Source of the DNA: Coffea arabica
Lineage: Eukaryota > Streptophyta > Magnoliopsida > Gentianales > Rubiaceae
Reading direction: 5' to 3'
NCBI RefSeq assembly: GCF_036785885.1
Contig: NC_092322.1
Span: 13,600,466-13,664,465, forward strand
DNA: 64,000 nt
Below, piece after piece: positions 49,795-58,974 of this stretch (within the stretch, counting starts at the first letter, position 1; each line of letters opens with the position of its first letter). Made by a program: the position numbers and the translations under genes. The notes beneath the pieces were generated by a model. It ran no database searches. It had not been told where the DNA came from and worked only from the letters and a program-made list of their open reading frames with translations.

Positions 49795-50856
49795 TTATAA
49801 CTTATTTGCCAAGTTTTCCATAGCCTGCAATTTTTCTTCTTTTTGCTGCATCAACACTTTTCGGATTTGATCAAATTCCTCACTCACATTTGATTTTGCC
49901 TTTTTCTTTCCCTTCTTTGATGCTTTTTGACCAGGTGGGTGAACTTCACGTGCTTCATTATCATTGATGTCAAAATTTGAATTCGTATTGGATGAATAAG
50001 TGTATGCCCCGCTTTCATCGGTTATTATCTTTTTTGAAGAACGTTGCATAGGAGTATTTACTTTCCACTTCGGATCATTTTTCAACAACACCCACACATG
50101 TTCATGTAAAAAATGCTTGTTATTATTCTGATGAAATAGCTCACGTGCGTGTTGCTTGATCTAGTCATCATTCCACCTGCTATGATGTTTGCCGACCAAT
50201 CTGTTGTAATATTGGTTGAACTCATTAACCATCCGACTCAACCAATGCCAATGTGATTTCACTGCTTTATATTTTCGTGGTGGTCCAGATTTTCGATTCT
50301 CATTGAAGTAGTCGACGACTCATTTCTAAAAACTTTTTTCATTTTGAGAGTTACCCACAACGCTGCAATTTGAAATTGTGAGCCAAGCACTTGCAAGAAT
50401 CTTGTCATCATCCACACTCCATGGAACACATTTACGGTCAGGTTCTTCCACCGCCTCATTTGTGAGATTTATATTTTCTACCTCACGTTGTGTTGAATAC
50501 GGTGGAAATTGAGAATCCTAAATTGACTCTGTTGGTGTTGCATTATCTTGTTGACTGGCGAAATCAAAATCCTTCCTTATCTCCGACGGAGTCGTTGAGC
50601 CTTCACAACCCATACCAAGGTTATAATACCTCGGTGTATAGTGATTTCCCATAGAATGATTAAAATAATTAGGTGACGGATACATGGGAATTTGATATGG
50701 AAAATGTGGTGGATTTTGGAAATTTGATGAATGATTGGAATTGGGTAAATTTGGGTAATTTGGAATTGGAAATGGATAATTTGGCAAATTTGGATAATTT
50801 TGGTGGTTTTGATTTTGTGAAGCGGATGAATTTTCTATATTTGGACTATTTAACAT
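49795..50856 (-). pseudogene. Harbinger ORF1 pseudogene, copy B
   Basis: Same product as 28981-27859. The N-terminal Pro/Asn-rich part is in frame here. The three TAG codons seen in copy A are present (first at 50518-50520), and an extra stop shortens the C-terminus at NLANKL. Confidence 0.82.
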
Positions 50857-51188
50857 ATTTCTAAAACTACTAAGATTCTCATCTATAATGATAAAATACT
50901 GAAATTTATAAAATTATGTAAAGAGATTGAAAATAATGAATAAGGGAGTAGGAGAGATAATGGAGTAGAAGATTGTGAGGTGAAATAAAAAAATTAATTT
51001 GTGTATTTATAGGAAGTAAAATAAATTATCCGTTGCTAAAATATAGCTGTTGTAAAAAAAGGCCATTGTCAAATGATTGGTTCCAAAAATGACCATTGTA
51101 AAATGTTTCAAAAAATGACCAAGTAAAATGCTGTCTCATTTTGGCTATTTGGATGTTTGCTAGTATTGTAATGCCGTTTGGATCCCAT

Positions 51189-51352
51189 AACATCTTCAAT
51201 GACACGCATCATCAATATTGTACGTGTCATCTAATCAGTATTGTGCGTGTAATCTCCATGACACGGTCATAACATCTTCCATGACACGTATCATCAATAT
51301 TGTACGTGTCATCTAATCAGTATTGTGCGTGTAATCTCCATGACACGGTTGG
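51189..51352. repeat. 82-bp subterminal tandem duplication in Harbinger copy B
   Basis: AACATCTTC-ATGACACG begins at 51189 and again at 51271; the units are nearly identical. Copy A has a single diverged unit. A hairpin with 14-bp arms (CTCCATGACACGGT / ACCGTGTCATGGAG) follows at about 51334-51374. Confidence 0.85.
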
Positions 51353-51549
51353 TCTTCCAACCGTGTCATGGAGCGGTGTAATGGGGGGATTATACCCCCA
51401 TTATACATTGCTGTGGATGCTCTTAAAACAGCTAACGTATTTGAAAAGTAGAATGGACCAGCTAAATAACCAAGATGCCGCCGATTACAATAATTTGCAT
51501 GGTGAGTTCTTGGTAGTAGTTATTTAGTGACTTCCAAGCCTTTGCTCAT

Positions 51550-51557
51550 TATAAATA
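51550..51557 (+). promoter_or_regulatory. TATA box of CYP92A copy B
   Basis: TATAAATA at the same distance from the ATG as in copy A, about 127 bp after the Harbinger end. Confidence 0.7.
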
Positions 51558-51653
51558 CCGGCCCCCTCCACATTCCAAACATACTCAACCACCTTCCTTG
51601 TGCTACATTCTGCTATCTTCTGCCACCACCACCACCCCCACTACTCCCAGAAA

Positions 51654-53515
51654 ATGGAAAGCTTTTCTCCCACCTGGGCTGTATATGCACTCGCCTGGGT
51701 TGCAACGGTGGTTATCGCCCATCTCTCGAAGCATTTCCATCAGCAAAAACTCAACCTCCCACCGGGTCCAAGGCAATGGCCTATAATTGGAAACTTAAAC
51801 CTCATTGGCACCCTTCCTCATCGTTCACTCCATCAACTCTCCCTAACATATGGTCCCCTAATGCACCTTCAATTCGGCACCTTCCCAGTTGTCGTTGGCT
51901 CCTCCGTGGAGATGGCCAAAGTTTTCCTCAAAACCATGGACGTCACATTTGCAGGGAGGCCTAAAACTGCATCCGGAAAATATAACTCTTATGATTGCAC
52001 CGACATGACTTGGTCCGCTTACGGACCATATTGGCGCCAGGCACGTAAGATTTTCCTTACGGAATTATTCAGTGCAAAAAGACTCGAATCATATGAACAT
52101 ATTCGGGTGGAAGAAATGAATTCGCTTCTGCTACAGCTATTCAAGTCATCAGGCAAGCCTGTCGTGTTGAAAGATTATCTTTCAACAGGAAGTTTGAACG
52201 TGATTAGCAGGATGGTCCTGGGGAAAACATACATTGATGAGTCTGAGAACTCAATTGTCACGCCCGACGAGTTCAGGCAAATGATGGACGAGCTTTTTTT
52301 GCTGACTGGTGTGTTTAACATTGGTGACTTCATACCTTGGATCGATTTCTTGGATTTGCAGGGGTATATCAAGAGGATGAAAATCTTGAGCAAGAAATTT
52401 GATAGGTTTCTGGAGCATGTTCTCGATGAGCATAATGCCCAAAGGAAGGACGACACTAATTGCGTCAGCAAGGACTTGGTGGACGTCCTTCTGGGCCTTG
52501 CAGATGATCCCACTTTGGAGGTGAAGTTAGAGAGGCGTGGAGTCAAGGCATTGACTCTGGTATATGTTACTTACAAACTGCACAACGCATGCTGTCAACT
52601 TTTAAACGACTGAAAACTTGAGAGAAAATAGTCAGTGATCTTTTGAACTTGAATACTCCTCAAAATTTTCTTTGCTACTGAAAACTTGAGAGAAAGTAGT
52701 CAGGATCTTTGTAGTTTGATGAAAATTTTTCAGTGGAGGCAGAATTAACAAGAAAATTCTTTTTAATCCTTCTAAAAGAAATTGCTTTTGATAAAGGTAC
52801 TCAAGTAAGTAAGAAAATTGTTGGCCAAGTACAGTCAATTTGCAACTTAAAAACGTTTCTTGCTGCACTTTGCGTAATGATTGAACTCTAGGACCTACTT
52901 GCTGGTGGAACCGAGACCTCAGCGACTACAGTAGAATGGGCCATTTCGGAGCTACTGAAAAACCCAGAAATATTCAACAAGGCAGCCGAAGAACTCGACC
53001 GTGTTATCGGTCAGAATCGATGGGTGAACGAGAAGGACATGCCAAATCTTCCTTACATAGAGGCTGTTGTTAAAGAAACAATGCGTATGCATCCCGTGGT
53101 CCCATTGCTAGTGCCAAGATGTGCTCGCGAAGATTGCAAAGTTGCAGGGTACGATATTCAAAAGGGAACTCGAGTCATCGTCAACGTTTGGTCAATTGTG
53201 AGGGACCCTGAATTGTGGGAGAAGCCAGAGGTATTTTGCCCCGACAGATTCATGGGAAAGGACATTGACTTCAAAGGGCAAGACTGTAAGTTCTTGCCAT
53301 TTGGTGCTGGAAGAAGAATGTGCCCAGGGTATAGTTTAGGCCTCAAGGTTATCCAATCTAGTTTGGCCAATCTTTTACATGGATACAGATGGAAGTTGCC
53401 AAATGACATGAAACCTGAGGACCTGGACATGGAAGAAAGATTCGGCATTACTACACCAAGAAAAATCCCACTTGTTGCCATTGTTGAGCCTCGGCTTCCT
53501 CGTAATCTTTATTGA
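51654..53515 (+). CDS. CYP92A: Cytochrome P450, CYP92A-type (CYP71 clan), copy B
   Basis: Exons 51654-52559 and 52892-53515 encode 509 aa, the same structure as copy A. It retains the anchor, Pro-rich hinge, AGGTETSA, KETMR and FLPFGAGRRMCPG, so it should be a working ER monooxygenase. By my count 21 residues differ from copy A, 18 of them in exon 1. Six fall in residues 97-122 (G97V, A107S, T111N, A112S, N117D, P122A in A-to-B sense), around the B-C loop that forms substrate recognition site 1 in CYP71-clan enzymes. The intron (332 bp versus 234 bp) has an unrelated core. It could differ in substrate or rate from its twin (inference). Confidence 0.93.
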
Positions 53516-54149
53516 CTATGATTCACTACGTGTATGTTTGATCTCCCAGTATCATCATTATCAACTTGTGTTCAAATAAATCAGCTCTGCAAGTTTAGAA
53601 TTTGTAGCTGCGCTTATATGTGTTTGCCAATTGCTACAACGCTACAAACCCTTGTAGTTGGTGCATGGCATATGCGTAATCACTGAGATTGTTATGCGTA
53701 TTGAATTCCAAATTTGTTCACAATTATGTGAAACTGTGAATATGCACACCCCTGATGTTTCAAATACATTCTATAAAATTCTGATGCTAATTTAAATCTG
53801 CAATAGCAGGCACACAGTCAAAGCAATGTGCTCTCTGCCATCTTTCCTCTTAGCATCTTCCATCAATTCCTGTGCACCTCTAAGCCATGCCACTGGATTG
53901 GTGCTACTTTCCGTACTTGTTGGGGGGAAGAGAGAAAGAGAAAAAAAAAAGAGCGGAGGGTGAGGTGGCTGCGGCAGTGATGGCATGGGAAGGGAGGGAA
54001 GAGGAAGAGCAGTAGTGGTGTGGTGCGGAGAGACAGAAGAAGAAGAGAGGAGAGAAAAGAAAAAAGAAAAAAAAGGGAAAAAAAGCAAGATTTGGAATTT
54101 TTTCAAACCGTCAAATGCACAAAAGTTTTCTTAAAGTTTTATAGTAAAG
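53516..54149. other. 3' flank of CYP92A copy B, with the pre-insertion MULE site
   Basis: Matches 31477-31918 and then, without the MULE, 38232-38370. About 60 bp of purine-rich sequence (about 53952-54012) lies at the point where copy A carries the MULE. It ends at TAAAG (54145-54149), the presumed target duplication of the retrotransposon. Confidence 0.65.
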
Positions 54150-55425
54150 TGTTATTCTTGGTTTTGATGATCACAAAAGTTTGTTTATACAGACCAAGAA
54201 AGTGAACACTTTGATCAGGTCTGTTGGAACAAAGAAAGCGTATGTTCGTTTATCTCCTGACTACGTTGCTTTGGATGTGGCAAACAAGATTGGAATAATA
54301 TGAATGAATTTAGTCATTGTTTTGTTTTCGATCAAAGATATTGTCTTTTAAGTATGTCTAGTTTGTCATTCTTGGTACTTTGAAATATTTGTCTAACCTT
54401 CCTCAAATACAAGTGTTTTTTTGTCTATCCAAGAATCAGGTTCAAATATGTCATGAAATGTAAAACAACCAAAATGAGAAGCAAAAACAGGACAATCAGG
54501 TCGGACGGCCGAAAGGAAACTGTCGGACGTCCGAAAAGATAAAGAACATCAGGAAGGAAGCACCGTCGGACGCTCACATGGAAGCATCGGACGTCCGGAA
54601 GGATCGGACGCTTGCCATCGGACGTTAATCAACCGCATCGGACGTCCGAAAAATTCCAAGATAACTTGCTAGCTCTCGGCCCAAGGTCGGACGCTGTGCT
54701 GTCGGACGACAAAGAACTTATCGGACGTCCGAACCTCAACTTGGCTATCATCGGACGATTGGTTCGGACGATGATTCGATCGTCGGACGTCCGACAGCCC
54801 CAACGGCTAGTTGACTCTTCAGCTGCCTTCTATCCGTTGGAAGCATTGATGAATCCCATTTCTGGATCCCTTTAAAATCAAACTGGTCTGAACGAAGTAG
54901 GGACTTTTGCTCACTTTGTTTACAAGTTCTCAAGGGATATTTTAGCTAGAAAATAGTCTCCAAAGCAGATTTGTATTAAAGTGGTGTGAATTTCTGTTGA
55001 GCATTTCTTTTGTGGTTGAAAGGATCTTTAGTGTAGCTTTGTTGAGGGTTTTCTGAGTGATTGTAAAACTTCCTAGCTTGACTAAGTGAGGCTTAGGGCA
55101 AGGAGGAAGAGCTCCCTCCATTGTACATCTAGTTGATCTTCGTTCATCAAAGAGAAGTTGCTCTTCCTAGTGTTTGGTCTTCAAGTTTGGGTAAAGCTTG
55201 GTAGACACTTGGTTTGTTTCTCTATTTTATATTTCTGTTTAATAAAATCTTCATTGCTTATCTATACTTGCTTCTCTGATTAATATTGCTATTGTCTTCT
55301 AATCTACTTGGTTGATCATTACTAAAAAGGAAGGTAAATTTTCATTAAAGAAAAAGTGCATAAACTTGGTTAAGTTTTTAATCAACCAATTCACCCCCCC
55401 CTCTTGGTTGTCTGTGGGACTTACA
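54150..55425 (+). repeat. 5' LTR of the Sirevirus-like element
   Basis: Begins TGTTATTCTTGG directly after TAAAG and ends TTACA two bases before the primer site; 1276 bp. The start is inferred from the TG dinucleotide and from the point where collinearity with copy A stops, because the 3' LTR cannot be compared. It contains an AATAAA-like signal near 55240 and the palindrome cluster. Confidence 0.75.
54499..54795. repeat. Cluster of TCGGACG / TCGGACGTCCGA palindromes in the LTR
   Basis: I count 13 occurrences of TCGGACG in about 300 bp; five extend to the palindrome CGGACGTCCG. CpG content is far above the surroundings. Similar words recur at 62118-62310 after pol. Confidence 0.9.
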
Positions 55426-55427
55426 AT

Positions 55428-55439
55428 TGGTATCAGAGC
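55428..55439 (+). promoter_or_regulatory. Primer binding site (tRNA-Met type)
   Basis: TGGTATCAGAGC, the standard complement to the 3' end of plant initiator tRNA-Met, sits two bases after the LTR end. Confidence 0.9.
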
Positions 55440-55481
55440 TTGGTCTCTTTTGATCAAGCTTAACCGCTTAGAGTAAAGATC

Positions 55482-56891
55482 ATGGCAACCATAAAAGTTT
55501 CTTTTTTAGAAGGGCAATCTATTGATAGACCACCTATGTTTAATGGTTCTCATTTTAGCATGTGGAAACAAAGAATGATGATTTTCTTACAATCTGTTTA
55601 CATTGAATTATGGTATGTGGTAGAAGATGGTCCTTATGAAGCTAGAATAGTTGACTCTATCACCAATTTGAGTAGATTAAAGACTAGACAAGAATTGAAT
55701 GAAAAAGACAAGAGATACCTTTCTTTGAATGCCAAGGCCATGTGTATATTGTACAATGCATTAGATGTAAATGAATCTACTAGGATTAAAGGTTGTAAAT
55801 CAGCTAAAGATATTTGGGATAAATTGTGTGTATTTCATGAAGGTAATCAAGATATTAAAGAACAAAAGAAATCTTTACTTGTTTCTCAATATAAATTTTT
55901 CAAAATGCATTCTCTTGAAAATGTTGATAAGATGTGTAGTAGATTTTGTGACATTATTGAAGAACTTAAATTGCTTGGAAAAGAATATTCTTTGGATGAG
56001 AAAAATAGAAAGATTTTGAATGCCTTGCCAAAAGAATGGGAAAACAAAATAAATGCTATAGAAGAGGCAAAGGATTTAAATTCTATGTCCATTGAATCTC
56101 TTGTGGATACCCTAACCTCTTATGAATTAAAGCTGGAATTCAAAGTGCAAGAGGAAGAAAATGCAAGAATGTATAAGAGAGGCATAGCTTTTAAAGCATC
56201 TCAAGTGGGGGATAACCCATCTTTCATGGGTAATGAAATCATGGAAGTGGACAATGATATAACTCCTCACATCAAAAGTTTCAAGAAGATCTTCAACAAG
56301 AGATGTTCAAGAGGAGATTGCAAAATTACATGGGATGAATGCAATTCAAAAAGAGAAAAAGAAGAGTTGTCCCAAATGGCACTAATGGCCGTTGGAGAAG
56401 ATGAGGTAAGTTCTTATCACTCTTCTTGTGATGAAGATAATGAAGATGATGATGTGAAAACTCTTATGATTAAAATGCATAAAAGTTTGAAAAAATCTTA
56501 TGCTAAAAATAAAGATTTGAAAACAAAAATAAATGATTTGTTGGAAGAAAACTCCAAACTTTTTCAAGAAAACAAATGTTTGAGAATGGAAAATGATGAT
56601 TTAAAAAATCAAAAAGGTGTTTTTGATTGCAAAAATAATTTGAAAAGAAAGTTGGAAGAGAAAACAAAGTTTTATGAAAAAATGTTGGAGGAACAAAATT
56701 TGTTAAAGAAAAGAATTAATGACTTGAACGAGGTTCTCCAAAATGAAAAACAAAAGTTTTCTCAAACAAAAGAAAGCAAATCTTTTCAAGGCACAAATAA
56801 GTTTGCTAAGAAAATTAGTTGCATTAAATCCACTTATATGCAAAATACTTCTATCATGTGTCACTTTTGTTGCCAATTTGGACACATGTAA
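55482..56891 (+). pseudogene. gag: First gag gene (gag1), degenerate
   Basis: 469 codons. The capsid part shares the wording of gag2 (RPPMFNGSHFSMWKQRM, GCKSAKDIWDKL, EKNRKILNALPKEWENK) and is followed by a long coiled coil. The first CCHC zinc knuckle present in gag2 is deleted here (the frame jumps from the ILNKR-type stretch to ITWDEC). A TAA at 56889-56891 cuts the second knuckle after CHFCCQFGHM. It would make a capsid-like protein lacking RNA-binding knuckles. Confidence 0.85.
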
Positions 56892-57236
56892 AATGATTGC
56901 TATGTAAAGAAAAATATGAGAAAAGATATGAAATCCATGTGGATTGCTAGATCATGTTGTAATAACTCCCAAGGACCCTATTATGGTCTTGACTTGAAAA
57001 ATAAAGGGGGAGTTTGTTTTTTGATTGATGCCAAAAGGGGGAGTAGGATTTATTGAAATTTCTTTGCATGTTGGCACTTTCTAAGGGGGAGCTTTATTTG
57101 AACTTATTTGATAAAAGAAATCTTCATTTTGTTTGTCATCATCAAAAAGGGGGAATATCCACCAGATCATACCAAAAGAAACTTAAAATATCCATTACAA
57201 TACATATTCATTGTTGAATACCACAAACACGTAAAG
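56892..57236 (+). other. Inter-gag spacer with four polypurine-tract-like motifs
   Basis: AAAGGGGGAG-type tracts occur at about 57002, 57034, 57083 and 57144. Sireviruses carry repeated polypurine tracts near the 3' LTR, so finding them between two gag genes suggests the gag1 block came from the 3' end of another element. No LTR is present here. Confidence 0.6.
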
Positions 57237-58958
57237 ATGACAACCAGTCATGCTATGTTTGTTGAGGGGCAATCTGTTACTAGGCCTCCCATGTTCAGTG
57301 GCTCTAACTATGTTAGCTGGAAAGAACGAATGATTATCTTTTTGCAATCTATCGATATTGAACTATGGTTTATTGTGAGTGAAGGACCGCATGAAGCTAA
57401 CTTTCTTGATGCAGATACAGGGTTGCTTCGGCCAAAAACAAGAGTTGAAATGAATGCTCAAGATAGGACTAACCTCACATTGAATGCCAAGGCCATGAAT
57501 GTTATTTATAGTGCCCTAGATTCAAATGAATCAATCAGAGTAAAAGGCTGCAAATCGGCTAAAGAAATGTGGGATAAACTAAGAGAAATCCATGAGGGTG
57601 GTGACAATGTGAAAGAACAGAAAAAGGCCATCTTGGTCACGAAATATGAATCATTTAAAATTGAACCTCTTGAGGATATTGACAAAATGTATTGCAGGTT
57701 CACTGACTTGATCAAAGATCTCGAGGCGTTGGGCAAAGAGTACACCTTGGGAGAGAAGAACAGGAAAATTCTCAATGCCTTGGGCAAAGAATGGGAAAAT
57801 AAAGTGACAGCAATAGAGGAGGCCAAGGATTTAAGTTCTGTGCCTATTGAATCTATCATTAACTCACTAACCACTTATGAGTTGAAACTGAAATCTAAAG
57901 TGCAGGAGGAAGAGGATGCTAGAGCAAAGAGAAACATTGCTCTAAAGACTACTCAAGGTGAAGATGATTCTGCTCATCTGGATGATGAAGACTCGGATGG
58001 TGATGATAATGATCTTGCTCTCATCACCAGAGGCTTCAAAAGAATCCTGAATAAAAGAAAGTTTAGAAGGGGAGGACCTAGCAATCAATTCCAGAATCAG
58101 CCATCTATCGCAAAGTATAAAGGTAAACAAGATTTCAACAAGAAACAGTTGGACAAATGCTTCGAATGTGGACAGATTGGACATTATGCAAACGAATGCC
58201 CCATGAAGAAGATGAAAGATGGAAAAGCTGATCGAAAACCAAGATTCAACAATTTTCAGATTACTTGGAATGAATGCAACTCCGAAGGGGAAGTTGAAGA
58301 AGAAGAAGAATCTGCTCAAATGGCCTTCATGGCTATTGGAAATAATGAGGTAACCTCCACACACTCTCAATCTGAAAGTGATAATGATGAAGATGATGAT
58401 CTTGAATCTTTTGTTGAAAAACTGCATAATGCCTTGAAGGAATCCTATGATAAAAACAAGCAGTTAAAACAGAAAATGGCTTTTCTCATTCAAGAAAATG
58501 CAAGTCTTTTTCAACAAAATAAACAACTAAAGACCGACAATGAAAGTCTAGTAAGAGCTGGATGTAATGTTCAAGATGAGCTTGATAGAAAGACAAATAT
58601 TTGTGAAATGCTGAAGGAAAGACATGGTGATTTGAAAAAAAGGATGGACAGCTTGGATGAGAATTTGAAAGCAAGAAAGCAGGAGTTTAACAAAAGGAAC
58701 ATGTTATCTACACATCCTACTACTTTTCAAAGAACATTTGCACACAACAAAATGGCACATGGTTTCACAACATATAGAAGAGGTGAATTAAGATATGTCA
58801 AACCAGTACATGTTAAGGACTCTTCCATTATGTGTGTTTTTTGTTGTCAAAGAGGGCATTTGAAAAGTAATTGCTATGTGAAAAGAAATCTGAATAAAGG
58901 GATGAAGTGCATGTGGTTAGTTAGATACAATGCTAACTATTATGGACCCAAAAATTAA
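57237..58958 (+). CDS. gag: Second gag gene (gag2)
   Basis: 573 aa from ATG 57237. It has a retrotransposon gag capsid domain (about 10-230: RPPMFSGSNYVSWKERM, GCKSAKEMWDKLREIHEGG, EKNRKILNALGKEWENK), a first CCHC knuckle CFECGQIGHYANEC, an acidic linker, a long Gln/Lys/Glu coiled coil (ENASLFQQNKQLKTDNESL) and a second knuckle CVFCCQRGHLKSNC. It packages element RNA in cytoplasmic particles. The frame is intact. It ends at TAA 58956-58958 and pol is in another frame, a junction that looks damaged. Confidence 0.88.
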   Translation: MTTSHAMFVEGQSVTRPPMFSGSNYVSWKERMIIFLQSIDIELWFIVSEGPHEANFLDADTGLLRPKTRVEMNAQDRTNLTLNAKAMNVIYSALDSNESIRVKGCKSAKEMWDKLREIHEGGDNVKEQKKAILVTKYESFKIEPLEDIDKMYCRFTDLIKDLEALGKEYTLGEKNRKILNALGKEWENKVTAIEEAKDLSSVPIESIINSLTTYELKLKSKVQEEEDARAKRNIALKTTQGEDDSAHLDDEDSDGDDNDLALITRGFKRILNKRKFRRGGPSNQFQNQPSIAKYKGKQDFNKKQLDKCFECGQIGHYANECPMKKMKDGKADRKPRFNNFQITWNECNSEGEVEEEEESAQMAFMAIGNNEVTSTHSQSESDNDEDDDLESFVEKLHNALKESYDKNKQLKQKMAFLIQENASLFQQNKQLKTDNESLVRAGCNVQDELDRKTNICEMLKERHGDLKKRMDSLDENLKARKQEFNKRNMLSTHPTTFQRTFAHNKMAHGFTTYRRGELRYVKPVHVKDSSIMCVFCCQRGHLKSNCYVKRNLNKGMKCMWLVRYNANYYGPKN

Positions 58959-58974
58959 AAAGGGTACCAAACAC

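Larger units (their letters stand above)
47295..51422 (-). mobile_element. PIF/Harbinger DNA transposon, copy B, inactive
   Basis: Ends TTA|GAGCATCTACAATGG and GTGGATGCTC|TTA give TIR GAGCATCYAC and TTA target-site duplications, cleaner than in copy A. At 4128 bp it is longer than copy A because of one more minisatellite unit and an 82-bp subterminal duplication. Both genes are broken. Confidence 0.9.
39508..54149. repeat. Copy B of the tandem segmental duplication
   Basis: Collinear with 21133-38370: TIR element, spacer, Harbinger and CYP92A in the same orientation. Copy B lacks the MITE at 22231 and the MULE, but carries a 720-bp extra stretch (about 41205-41925), a solo LTR (42662-45380) and the Sirevirus-like element that interrupts it at 54150. 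Confidence 0.88.

Noticed and set aside
55482-56891. First gag as part of a separate, complete retrotransposon
   Set aside because: No LTR lies between it and gag2, and only one primer site is present; it belongs to the same insertion.
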